From contig NC_135557.1 in assembly GCF_964340395.1 (NCBI RefSeq), positions 22,703,725-22,763,724 on the forward strand: 60,000 bases of DNA. Direction: 5' to 3'. Position 1 is the first letter of the stretch, and each line of letters starts with the position of its first letter. Origin of the DNA: Glandiceps talaboti. Taxonomy: Eukaryota; Hemichordata; Enteropneusta; Spengelidae. Positions 1 to 12,879 of this stretch are shown piece by piece. The notes beneath the pieces were generated by a model, which did not search any database, was not told where the DNA came from, and saw only the letters and a list, made by a program, of their open reading frames with translations. The translations under genes and the position numbers were made by a program.

Positions 1-940
1 CCAATATATGTAACATTAGAATCCACGCAAATTGATTGACATTGCCAGTGACTATTCAGTAACCAGGAAGAAAATATGACATATTCATGTCAAGACAGAA
101 AAATATTGGGATGCGATAATGGAACCTTGATGTTTAGACCTTTTGGTAATATTGTTACACAGTGGAGTATAGTACTGTCAAACATCACAGCACCACACAG
201 TTACTCGTATCAGTAGCTGTATCAAGTCTGGTCAACAGTTTGGATAAAGGACCGTTATCTACTGATATTAAAATATACATGACTTTGTACCCTAAACTCT
301 GGGTCTTCTACTTAGAGTTTGTTCTTTATTTGACATCAATTTGACACCTTCCTCGCATCATACGGTCTTTACTCTAAATACGAGTGTTCAGATGAGTATG
401 TTGAGTTGGTGGCTTTTTGTAGAATCAATGGCGTCAAGTGGCCAGATTGAAGAGAGTATATAGCAAAACGCGAAAACATGTGTGGAAAATGTTTGTTATT
501 GTAAGTACAATAATACAGATTTTACAGTATTTTGCAATTTATTGAGTTACAGCTCTTCGTGTGTGGAGAATTTCGTGAGATAGTTAACACCAAGACAAGT
601 ATTGGCTTAATGATATAAACGTAACCAAGGATATTCGCATCTTTTAGTTTTGATATATATTTATACAAATCAAATTGTTTTAGGGTCAATTCATAATCTA
701 AATGTTGGTTTTAGGTTCATTTCCGTGTATCTGCATTCGTTTATACACACCTCGTATCGAGGGGAGTCGAGTTTTTTTGGGCATCATTAGTTGGCCCTGC
801 TACAGCAATCATTGGTCGCCAACTTTGACCAATATATAGAATCTCAACTACACTGAAATGGTATAGTCAGTAGATGCTTATAACATACCTTTTTTATCAT
901 TGGTAAACTGACTAGAGATAGATTCTAGTTTAAGTAAAGT
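1..940. other. no gene seen
   Basis: AT-rich sequence with only short chance reading frames. I see no splice-bounded exon, RNA gene or clear repeat here. Confidence 0.5.
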
Positions 941-1002
941 CAGCTATATGATCAATTCTCGTTATAAAAGTCCAACTGATCTCTTTACGTTATAAGCTAC
1001 CA

Positions 1003-1262
1003 CTATACGAAAAGTCACATTTGACCATGTCTTTTCACCCGAAGTAAATCTTGAGCAGACGATGTGTAAATGTAGTGAGTATGAGACGAAGTTCTACCCT
1101 TGACTTAATTTACTCCCGGTGATCGCTTCCCTGGGGGCTGTAGACAGTCAAAAGTGGCACTTCGTCTCGTACTACCCCTGGCTGACAGAGATGGTACTTA
1201 GGTGGGTCACAGGTAGGGTAAAAGTTGGATAAAGGGGGGTAAATTGGACTTTTCGTGTAGGG
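1003..1262. repeat. nested foldback (inverted repeat) element
   Basis: An outer imperfect inverted repeat pairs about 1003-1030 (core ACGAAAAGTC) with about 1236-1262 (core GACTTTTCGTGTAGG). Inside it a second hairpin pairs about 1074-1107 with about 1143-1172 (GAGACGAAGT against ACTTCGTCTC). The nesting suggests a degenerate foldback or MITE-like element. Its outer limits and any target duplication could not be fixed. Confidence 0.5.
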
Positions 1263-1329
1263 ATATAGATCGATTCTAGTTATAAAAAAAGAAGCCTGGT
1301 CGATTGTTATGGTGGGACAAGGCATGTGC

Positions 1330-4300
1330 GTGTTATTCGTCAGGATCGCGATCTCTGTTTGAGATAAACTGCCCGAGGGCCCGATTTAAATTTATTCAAA
1401 TTCCGTTACATCCACATCTTTAAAGGTTCAGATAGTAGTATTCACAATTTATCATGTTTAGCGAGAACTTAATGAGGTTTAGTTATTTCTTTGTTCATCT
1501 AATAACACTTATGTATGCTTCTATGTTTGTTATTCCTTCCCAGTCCTATATGTTGTCATTATCCCTCCAAGTCGTCATGCTTGTCTGCTCGCCATTCAGA
1601 TGTCTAATATGTTGATAAAGTAGTAATAAGATGCCCAAAGTGTTAGCTGACAGATGTGAAAAACTGGCCATATTAAGCAGTCTTTGAGAGAAGCTCAGAA
1701 GGGGAAAAAGTTACATATGGATAAAATTCACCTTTATTTTCACAATTTACACACATTACAAAGAATTACACACATTATAAAGTGCAGTGATCAATACGTG
1801 TTCGGCACGACAAACTGTGAGGAACACTCGTACAACAATAACTCACGATATTAAAGGTATGTATGTTAAATATTCATGAGAGAACCACATAAGCAGTTTA
1901 CTACACCAAACAATTTACAGTGTTAACTGTCATATGACCATCCAATGTGTATATTATGAAGCCAAACATATTACGTCCGTAAAATTAGAAAGGTTTTCTT
2001 AGTTTACCATCGTTCTTATCTTGTGAGGATTCTATAGTTATAGAGAACTTTGTCATCACATACACTGTAATAATTAACGTTGTTGCTGCCAAAGATAACA
2101 CGTAAGTAAAGAATTCCAACCTAATCGTCGGCGTCGCGTTGTACAAAGGAACGTTTTCTGTTTATTCCGCTGTATTAGTTTTACACAATGAACAAACTAG
2201 CTCCCATGACCTTTGACCCCCCGGTCGAAGCTTGCCTCAGGGTATTAAAACTCAGAGAGCATGTCGTTTGGTTGTTAGTGTTTATTAGTGGTTTGTTGTG
2301 GAAATACCGCGTCGAGTCTGTCATATGTCATTAATCTGTCAGCTACACAACGATACCCAAAACTCCACCAATTATCGGATTGGGATGAAACTTATGTAAT
2401 CTTTAGTAGCGGTACTCTACAGGTGGTTTCTTAACATAAGTTGTATCACATTGAATCAGTACGTGTATAACTATGATCCGTCAGAACGCCAGTAATTGAA
2501 AAATCATGGTCTGTAAAATTTGCATTTTAAAAATTGAATTTGACTTGCCATATCAAAGAATACCTAAACACAATTTATTCAGGACTAAAATTGATGAAAC
2601 ACAGACAATGTAAAATAAAATCCCACACAATGGACAGACGCCAATTGAACCTTGGATTCATTAGACGGGGTAAGGTATTCCTCTTAATTAATAGGTCAAT
2701 CTCTGGCCTCTATTGTTCAACGTAGACACTAAATTCCAAAATGGTTAGATCTCAACCTCGTTACACAGAATGCAAAATGTAAATGTGGACCTAGTACTAC
2801 ATGTAATGTTTGGAAACTTTACAATTTCTTTGAAGCGAAGACAAATTTGAATTTGAAGGCAGATTTGACAATCGTAGCATTTCTTTCATCTTTAGTAGAC
2901 GGAAACAAAACCTGTCAGCACGTATTAAACCAGATTGACATTAAATTATCGTTATCTCCAGAAAGCGGAAAAAAAGCATGTCGCTACAGATCAAGCGGGA
3001 TTGACAGCTACATTCCCTTCGTCTGTTAGCAAACACCCGGCAAGATACATTGAGTGTGATTTGCCAAGAGCTATGTTGTATCGAATCTCAACAGCTCTAA
3101 CGCACTATTTACAAATAGATGTTCATTTATCTGAGATCATTTTCAACTTCAATTTAAACAAAGTAGATTAACAGAAGCAGACTACATAGCTAATCTTTTG
3201 ATACTGGTAGGGAGGTGGTCAATTTATAAGTATTGAGTGTCTTAAGTTAAGATACCATTGAACCGTATGTTGGAACTTGAATTTAATTTCAGGTATAAAA
3301 CAGAGAACGAATTGAATGTCAATGAAAGAAGACTAGAGGTTTTTCGAAAACTTATAAATCTTTGGCAAATATTTTGAGGTATGTGTATTTTATGAAAGAC
3401 AGTGTATTCTTTTGTATAATCAATTTGCTGGTGTATAATCATAATAAAAGACAAAAAAAGACAAAAAAAACCACCCTGCAAGAAACTAATACATGTACAG
3501 GTAGATTATTTTTAACTGATTGTAGCTGTCTGTCTAAATTCGTATTTACTACCAAATAGCATCATTTTGTGACCGTGGGTATTTGCAGTTTATAACCATG
3601 TAAACATATTGTAAACATTCACAACATTAGAATTAGCTCGATATAATACATTCTAACCGAGTCCTAACAGGGAGAAAATGGGATTCAGAATAACAGCTGG
3701 TATTCTAAAAATCTATCTTGTCTACAGAGTAGTATCTATTGCCTCCAGGGGTGCACATGGACACCGGGCCAAGCGACAGATGTAAACTTTTGACAATACG
3801 TATACAATTTGTGTAACTTTAAATGATATAATCTTAACCGATTCTGACCTCATAACAGGTGTTTTTCGTTTTACATTGTATGGCAAAGAAAACAACGGAA
3901 GAGACATTCTTCACACCGATTTCCTTTCAATTCGAGAGCTTTACGCTAGCCTTGTTACGAAGAATGCATGTTTTGACGAGGTAAAGGGCGCCAAAATCTA
4001 ACAAGAAATCATTTGTACAGCCAGACTCACTCCGTACTACAAATAACGTGCACGATATATTTTCTATGCACTCTAATTTAGAAAAAAGGACTTCGACACT
4101 AAAATGTTTGAATTTCGTTATGAAAAGTTATGTATTATATCTACATTTTGTTATGCGGGAGAGTTCTATAGATTTATTATTTTCTTCATAGATTAATATT
4201 TAAAGAAACAAACGTGTTCAAAGTTTTCAGATTTGAGTACAATCAGACCAGTGTAACCTAGATGTCGTCAAAGATATATCCCAGTTGTTCGCGGCTTTCA

Positions 4301-4470
4301 CTGACTTAAAATTCGGTAGGATAATCTTGTGTGGACCTATACCAGTTATAGTGCCGTAAATCCATTGAGACCGTACAATGGCAATAACTAAAGCTGTAGT
4401 AAAGTTGATAAAGGTCTGATACTTCAACGTCGGACAATTATTAACGGTCACATGACCCTTCCTTCTTTTG
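1330..4470. other. intergenic, no gene seen
   Basis: Only reading frames below 80 codons with no recognisable domain and no paired splice signals. No strong repeat was noticed. Confidence 0.5.
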
Positions 4471-4479
4471 AGTTATAGA

Positions 4480-5224
4480 TTCATAGATTCATGGATCCAT
4501 TCTGACTTTAGGCCTATCTTGCCTCTACTGTCAGCTCTGTGCTAACTTAGTCATGAGGTTCCTGTGTACTACAGTCTCTATATAGTGAAGTTGCAATAGT
4601 GTTTTTCTTATAATCATAATACATGGGTTGGTTTTCCCCATAGTTTATCTAAACGACTTTCATACATCCGTACAGTTGATGATGACACCACATTGACTGG
4701 CAATTTGTTCCATATCTCAACTAATCTATTTACAAATGCATATTTTATTAGATTCAGATGAGACAATGTTTTATAAATCTTAAACTGATGACCTCTGGTA
4801 CTCGAGTCAGATCGGAGCTGCACAAAATTTGAAACTTCTGGGTCATATATTCCCTTCAAAGGTTTGAACATTTCAATCACGTCACTTCTTACACGATGAT
4901 AAGCTGACGGCTGTGAAATTATTAAAAGTATTATTTTTCTTATTATTAGATGTGTTAACGTCACGTTTTTATATTGTTTAGTAGACTAGGGTTCAACTGT
5001 TTCCTATGTGTCACCAGTGTATCTAGTTATAGGTGATTTTATTCATTGATAGGTTTATCTTGGGAACAACATGACCTTGTGCATGCATGATTAGAGGGGA
5101 TCTTAAGCAACTGAAGTCTTTCTGGGTAAGACAGTTTGGAGAGACCTGGTACTTGTTTAGTTGCCCTCCTCTGTTGATCATTCTCAATCGTTTCAATTTG
5201 TTTCATATAGGCCCTAACGTCATT
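4480..5224 (-). pseudogene. CR1/L2-like LINE ORF2 C-terminal remnant
   Basis: Two minus-strand frames match the conserved tail that follows the reverse transcriptase domain in CR1/L2/Jockey-type non-LTR retrotransposons. The upstream piece (about 5224-5098) carries a QRRATKQVPGLSKLSYPERL-type motif. The downstream piece (about 4913-4614) carries RVRSDVIEMFKPLKGIYDPE and then IWNKLPVNVV. They are separated by about 185 bp where the family reads straight through, so the copy is interrupted and dead. Downstream on the same strand (about 4501-4482) lie repeats of GAATCTAT, like the short 3-prime tail repeats of CR1/L2 elements. Family membership is inferred from motif memory. The RT domain itself is absent, so this is a 5-prime truncated insertion. 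Confidence 0.75.
4914..5097. repeat. insertion interrupting the LINE remnant
   Basis: About 185 bp of AT-rich sequence lie exactly between the KIPS end of one LINE frame and the AYHRVRSD start of the next, positions that are contiguous in related elements. It is probably a secondary insertion, but I see no clear terminal repeats. Confidence 0.4.
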
Positions 5225-5249
5225 CTTTGCAACGTTGTCATTAATCACG

Positions 5250-8240
5250 TGTCATTAATCACTATGTGAAAGTCACATCACGTGGACATTACCTGTCATT
5301 CGTCACAATTCTCCTCATCACGTGACTTGCATTGACGACTGACACAATATCCAATGCTTTAGTCGTATAATGAGAGTTCTAGACAAAAACGTTCACGTGA
5401 ACGGTTGACGTTCAGCGTGACCTTGAGTGTAGCATAACTTAAACAGTTCCGTCTTCCATGTAAATGTATCAATTGTGTATACGTTTATTTAGGGAATGGA
5501 AAGTACAACAAACCGTTTATTCTGTGGAGGTTGATAGAAGCCAAACCCATTATACACTTAAACTATACAGATAAACCAACAGTCAAATATCTTTTGTCTA
5601 TATGTAAATGTTGTAGTAGTAACGGTAGGTAGCAGGCGACAGTCTTTTTTTTTACTTTCACACTTGTTTTGTAGAAATAACTGACACGGAATGACCATAA
5701 AGTGAACAAACTACATGAGTTTAATCGCTTTACGCATAAACCTGTCAGTATCGATATTTCGAACGGTTTCTTCTTAATCACGCCCTCAGCGGACACATAC
5801 ATTTATAGACCCGGAGTCAGCAAAACTAATTGAGTTGATATTCTAAATCTAGTCTTATTCACATTTCAGCTGCTATATTTACGTTTATTGTCCTAACACA
5901 TCACGTCCTAAACTTGAAGAGACACCATGTTCGTTTTATCGAACATTCTTTGCCGCGTTTAATTTTACATGCATGCAATTTACATGCACGCAAGAACACT
6001 GAAAAAGTTCATAATATTCTCCTCATGTATAGGCGTAATACAATATGAAAATACCGTAAATAACTTTTCAAACCATTTTATCAGGTACATACTATGAAAT
6101 ATTATATTCTCCTGTTATAGAATTATTACTGTAACAAGTCATACATAATTATATTTTTGATATATTGATGAATTCGGAAACATTGATCGGTCTTTTGAGT
6201 GGCGAATAGAAAGTCCTTAGACCCCCCCCCCCCAACTCTGTATTGTTCTTTTCGAGATGTGTTTATTTGTCGACGCAAATTGTTCAGAAATCATCAACTG
6301 TAATGGCGAGCTCGTGTTTTTTTTTTCGCAGCAGTTAATGTCGTAACCCTTCGTACAATCGTAGTTTTTCGAACCCTCTTGCTTCTCATTTGTAACGAAT
6401 GACACAGTGTTAATTTAGTGAATTTTGCAATTCATTGAGTGAGTTACACCCAAGGAGAGGTTTTTTAATTGTGAACATATTCATTTAAATGTTATTTTTG
6501 TTGGTTGAGGGCACTAAATGTCAGTCGAAATGGACAAAAAGGCAACCACCTGTTAACCCCTTTAATTTGCACGTGTAGTTCCACACATTCCTGTATCGAA
6601 GTAGTCTATATGTCAACTGACTAACGTCCCCTTAATCTTTCATTCTATCCATTTAAAGTGGTATTTTGTGGGTCTTTAATCCAATTTAATATCTGATCCG
6701 CTTTGTACTCGTTTTGGGAGTTTCGATTGCGAACTTTTTGGACTGACATGAGTAACGCGACTTTGCTACGAGATGTTCAAGTAGTTTATTTGTCACGCCG
6801 TCAGTGATGTATGAGCTAGGCTAGTCAATAAAACCAGTCCATCGAGTCATAAATGATATGCTACTTCATTATACACGTATACACCAAAGTGCTGGTTCAT
6901 TGTTGTACATACATGTGTCTGGTAATCTAAGGTCCAAATTCCTACAAAAACAACCGATTTTAGTGAACTTCTCTACCTAATTACCAAGGTAAACTATAAG
7001 GTAAGTGATTGTTGGTTGTGGAAGTCATTTCAGTCTTAATCTGTGAAGGTTGAACGTAGTTTTTTTGAGTTGCGATGTAGAACGGACTGTGGGAATGAGG
7101 TGGGGGCGGACCAACGTGTTTTAAATAATCATCGTAATCATGATTAACCGATGGACTAAAGTTGAACTGCGTACCGATTAAAACGGGTAGTATAGTCATC
7201 AACGCGTGTACAATTACTCGTAGCGTGGTGACACAAACACCCGTGCATCGACGAGAGCTAAAAACAGGTGCAACTTTTTTTTTGGTACATCTAGAGTTCT
7301 ATTCGGTATGTGTTGTTGTACCTGTTATTGATCGATGGCACATAACTGTGTATTTCAAGTTTAGTATATCAAACAAGACCAAGTTATACATTCCATTGTC
7401 ACACAGGATCATTCCAAGTTATAAATTCCATTGCCACACTCATGGATATTTAAGACATTGGTTAAAAGTTGTTACGATGGTAACAACAATAATTATGTAC
7501 AAATATGCAAAGTGGGATTATTACATCTTTTACACTTTACGCAAGACTTAAAATACTTAAGATTTAGGACATATCAACAATATCTAGATATTGACCTCTT
7601 TGACGACATGACAATTATAACATATGTTGGCATAGTTACCGACTGTAACTGGCGCCATCTTGATCAACTCATTCGTCAAGTTCTTGATATGAAGGATTGA
7701 CAGACATCAAAGTTGCTAGTAAGTAGGTATGGTATCCAGTTTTATTTCGTATAAGTTTTACAACACACTACTGTTATTGTATATTGGAGATAGATATGAA
7801 CAGTATATCTAAATCCATGACTTTATCATTTCTATATTATATCTTTTTGCGATTTGAACTACTGTCATTTGTCAAGTTACACTGCACAAGAGTAGGTTTA
7901 GTCTTAACATACCAATATCTCTATACTAAAGACTGTGATTTAAGTTCATATGTGGTTTTATTGGTTTTAACAAGTTGAAGAACATACGATAGATTGCAGC
8001 GTACCTTCAATCTACATGACCACTGTAGTATGACACATTTGTATACAATCACATGCCCTGGTTAAACAGGTTATATGACAGAAAATGTCCAGCCTTGAGA
8101 AAATTGTTAAAACCACCGCGGCTACCAAAGTATTTATTTGGCAGTCATTTACCTGCTATCTTCTCACGGTATCATGCTTCTTTATCTGGCAAATATAAAT
8201 GCAAATGCCAATTCCAATGCAAACAAATGAAAACATATAT
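5250..8240. other. intergenic, no gene seen
   Basis: Short chance frames only. There is a poly-C run at about 6222-6233 and a GTTCACGTGAAC palindrome near 5391. The 129-codon frame at 7162-7551 has no recognisable domain or splice context. Confidence 0.45.
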
Positions 8241-8252
8241 ATATATATATAC

Positions 8253-8397
8253 ATAGTTTTGGTAGTACTGGAACTCTTTCTTGGTTGTAACTCGGGGTTT
8301 CACGCATGGTGCGATCAACTCGAGTTGTCTGATGATCGCACCATGCGTGAAACTCCGAGTTAAAACCAAGAAAGAGTTCCAGTACTACCAAAACTAT
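8253..8397. repeat. long near-perfect hairpin (MITE-like)
   Basis: Arms of about 65 bp (8253-8317 and 8332-8397) are near-perfect reverse complements around a short loop containing CTCGAG. The outer ends read ATAGTTTTGGTAGTACTGG and its complement. The hairpin sits between two AT microsatellites and directly abuts a sequence shared with 58363-58427. Confidence 0.85.
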
Positions 8398-8452
8398 TAC
8401 GCTCTGCCACTGCGGTATAGAGCACTGTCTTAGCAGATTGATACTCACCGAG

Positions 8453-8453
<1 letters not shown>
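8390..8453 (-). repeat. dispersed repeat, copy 1 (partner at 58.4 kb)
   Basis: About 64 bp are the reverse complement of 58363-58427 with a few mismatches. Both copies run directly into a long AT array on the same side of the element, so the AT tract appears to belong to the element. Confidence 0.8.

Positions 8454-8541
<88 letters not shown>
8454..8541. repeat. (AT)n microsatellite
   Basis: Almost pure AT dinucleotide array at the end of the dispersed element. The Tyr/Ile reading frame through it is an artefact. Confidence 0.95.
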
Positions 8542-8548
<7 letters not shown>

Positions 8549-8952
8549 TTATTGTAGACAAATAACACCTAGCACGCAACCTTTTCGAATTGCTTTTCTT
8601 TAATGCTAAAGGAGAATTTTAATAAAATTTACTACGTTATTTTGTTATTTTTCGAAGCCCCTTTTTATGTTTAGTATTATTTTATCATGATTTTATATCG
8701 TATTGTATTCTATATCTCTATATATGTCTGTGACGTGTCAACAACACCAAGGTACAACCCTACTCAACTTTATAGCCGTTTTGGTTAATAATGAAATATT
8801 CTTAAACCAGTATCATCTAGAGACATCGTTTAAAAGCAAAGGACATTCTGCCCATCCATACCTATGTCGTGTACTTCTGGTAGACTGTAATTCTACATTC
8901 AGTTTGTCAGCTGTATATATAAAACACAGTATCAAGTAAGATAAACCTGAGC

Positions 8953-9010
8953 AGTTACACTGTTTCACGCTGTTACGATCATCAGACGACAGCGTGAAAC
9001 ACTGTGTAAC
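8953..9010. repeat. short hairpin related to the 8.3-kb hairpin
   Basis: Arms 8953-8972 and 8989-9010 pair with a two-base gap. The stem contains TTTCACGC/GCGTGAAA and the loop GATCATCAGAC. The same stem octamer and the reverse of the same loop word occur in the hairpin at 8253-8397. Confidence 0.7.
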
Positions 9011-9584
9011 GGCTCCTGTGTATCTTACCTAATACTGTGTTATTTATTTACACTGCTACATACATATGTATTGAGCACTGTTTACTCCAGCATAGACATT
9101 TCATGCATATATGGTCTACCGTAACCATGGTTACTGAATTAATAACAAACATGATAATTTTCGAAGAATAATTTCACAAGTTTTTTCATTCAATTCAAAA
9201 TATTAATTTAGACAATTGCCATAACATGTATGATCTATATTTCAATAGGTATAAAGTTGTCACGCTGTACACAATATTCATTGTATTGTCGACTAAATCA
9301 AATATTTCTATAAACATTGTCTTACTTTCAACTTTAAAAATATATTTTAAATAGAGCCAACTTCTACGGTAAGCACGTATCATAAATAGTGACTAAACTA
9401 CTTTTGTTGCATTTTTACATTTTTGTTTCTGTAAGTGTTTATTTCCAGTAAGGTTGTTGTTTTGTTTTGGTGTCTCGTTTGATGAATTGATTTAACTGTT
9501 ACATGCAGGGTATCCCGTGTACAGTTAGGGAATGTAAAGGTCGATATACAGGGCGATGTACATAAAATATGTTACTGGTTTCCT

Positions 9585-9779
9585 GTAGCCTAGAATCTAA
9601 GCGTGTCGACCCCAATGCTTACACGGTCTTATCAGGATATGCTACTTGTACAATGGCTACGTCATTCTAGCTGTTGGGATTTACTCATTTGCATAAACGA
9701 CTTTTGGTCCATGCTTTTGTTACACTTTGAGGAACAATAAGGAGAGCATTGAAGTCAACACTCGTAGATTCTAGGCTAC
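9585..9779. mobile_element. MITE with about 45-bp TIRs and 7-bp TSD
   Basis: The termini are inverted repeats beginning GTAGCCTAGAATCTA and running about 45 bp with mismatches. The element is flanked by the direct repeat GTTTCCT at 9578-9584 and 9780-9786, as expected for a target site duplication. It is about 195 bp with no coding capacity. A 7-8 bp duplication would suit several DNA-transposon superfamilies. Confidence 0.75.
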
Positions 9780-10286
9780 GTTTCCTGTGAAAAACGTAGA
9801 AAAGAACTCAGAAGTGCGAGACGACCAAAAATTGACCTCAGCGTCACTAATTTTTCATCTGTTTCAAGATTTTTACGAGAATGACGTTGGTTATGTTATT
9901 GTCTACGTTAAAGAACCATACGTACAACTGAGTCACATCACAACTTAGTGTCAAATCTAACGTATAAACCAAGTAATTTTGTTAAATTCATTGGCAAGTC
10001 TTTATCAAGATTATAACAAGCTGGTATAAATGCCTTGTTTCGGCATATTTGTGTTTCTACAGTGCAGGACAATTTGCCCCAGTTTATTAATAAACGGAAC
10101 AATGGCAGTGGATATATATGTAGTGCACGTACAGGTATACAAGTAGGTTAAACACGTTGAACTGCATTGACCATTGTGATTAAGTGTGACCTCCAAATAC
10201 TTGTGTTGTTCATCAATATATACGGTACATGTAAGTTTATAAATGCTGGGATGTTAGCTACCCATAATTGTACTCAGCATCGTAAA

Positions 10287-10388
10287 CCACAGACCTAGCC
10301 TCTTTACGACAGTGTCTAAACGACAGATCTAGCCTCTTTACGACAGTGTCTAAACGACAGATCTAGCCTCTTTATGGCAGTGTCTAGA
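10287..10388. repeat. 34-bp tandem repeat, 3 copies
   Basis: The unit contains GATCTAGCCTCTTTACGACA and recurs three times with a period of about 34 bp. The last copy has diverged. Confidence 0.85.
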
Positions 10389-10508
10389 ACGTACCTTCAG
10401 CTGAAATATGTGATCTGGCTTACTAGAATGGTTGTACTGTGTTGTTATGTTGTATACTTGCGATGTTATGTTTTCTTATAAGCCATGCCGCTGTTTCCTT
10501 CTATGATC

Positions 10509-10682
10509 TTCTATGCTGTGTTGTTTCGTGTTGTGTTGTGTTGTGTTGTGTTGTGTTGTGTTGTGTTGTGTCGTGTCGTGTCGTGTCGTGTCGTGTCGTG
10601 TCGTGTCGTGTTGTGTTGTGTTGTGTTGTGTGGTGTGGTGTGGTGTGTTGTGTTGTGTTGTGTTGTGTTGTGTCATGTCGCG
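10509..10682. repeat. pentanucleotide (TGTNG)n array with block variants
   Basis: About 34 units of TGTTG in which the fourth base changes in blocks: T, then C, then T, then G, then T. The Val/Cys reading frames here are repeat artefacts. Confidence 0.95.
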
Positions 10683-11193
10683 TAGATTAGGTTTTAGTAA
10701 GATTAGTGTAGTTCTCTGTGGTTGTGATGCAAGGTTAGTCACGCCAATTCTTTTATTCAATATATGTGTATGCTATGTTGTGTTATACTATAAGTAAAGT
10801 TAGTCACTTTGTACTGTACATTGTATGGCCTTACCTTGACTTGTGCTCTCATCATTTTTATTGTTGGAATTCGATGCACTCTGTTCTTTGTTATGAAATT
10901 ATCTCTGCTTATATTTGTCATTGAGGTACGGAATATGTCAACCGTTGTCACACAGATTCCATCTATGTAGAAATCAATGCAGTGTTTCCGTATGACAACA
11001 GTTATCACATATATCTTATAAAAACAAACAAAACACATTTTGAACTGAAAAGCTAAATTAGTCAGTGTACATGTGTAAGAGTATATACATGTAGCTGTGT
11101 TATATCAAGCCTGAAGGAGACAGCGTTCTATAAATTCTATACTTAGATGTTGTGAGAAAATAGTCCTCCTCAAGCACAATTTATGAAAAGTCG

Positions 11194-11290
11194 GGAAAAA
11201 CTACGCCGTTTTTGAATGTTTTGACTCAGACTTTTATCACCGCAGGACAAGTGACGTAGACACGGGATGTCATGACGTAGACGGACCAGG
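11194..11290. repeat. dispersed repeat, copy 1 (partner at 20.3 kb)
   Basis: Shares ordered words with 20318-20437: GTTTTGACTCA, CAGTGACGTAGACAC or close variants, TGTCRTGACGTAGA and GACCAG. Probably an old interspersed element. No protein is suggested. Confidence 0.6.
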
Positions 11291-11845
11291 TATATAGTCA
11301 TTGAATATTTCCTGTCAAAGACAATAATTTGGCTTGTATATGGGATCATAAGACTCCACCCAGGGTGGAGGGTGAGGGTGGAGGTCTAGGATGGGGTAAA
11401 GCGTCTTATGAATCATGTCATATATCTTACGCAAATTTCAAAATCATAAATCAGTTTTAGGAGATTAAGTTATTAAAACCACGCGTTTTAAAACCACTAT
11501 TCTTCAACATAAATGACCACAATAGGTTCATATTTTAGTTTTGTTGACTTGGAGAAACGGAGACTGCGTTGTTAATCTATAAGTTATCCATCTATAAATA
11601 GGTTATCAAACGTTTGACAGGTAAACAACTAAAATGTCTTGTTATCGGCTGATTTCTGTACTACAAGTCACATCTACATATCATTGTTGTCAACCATACA
11701 CATTAGAGTGTTAGCATTCTGATACCAAATGTCGTTTTTTGACTTAAATGACTTTGGATAGCAATCATTAGCTTTGTATACTTATTTTCAGAAAGCATAG
11801 CTAATGTTTGCCATGTCTAAACTATAAAACAATTTATGTGATGAA

Positions 11846-12873
<1,028 letters not shown>

Positions 12874-12879
12874 TTGAGC

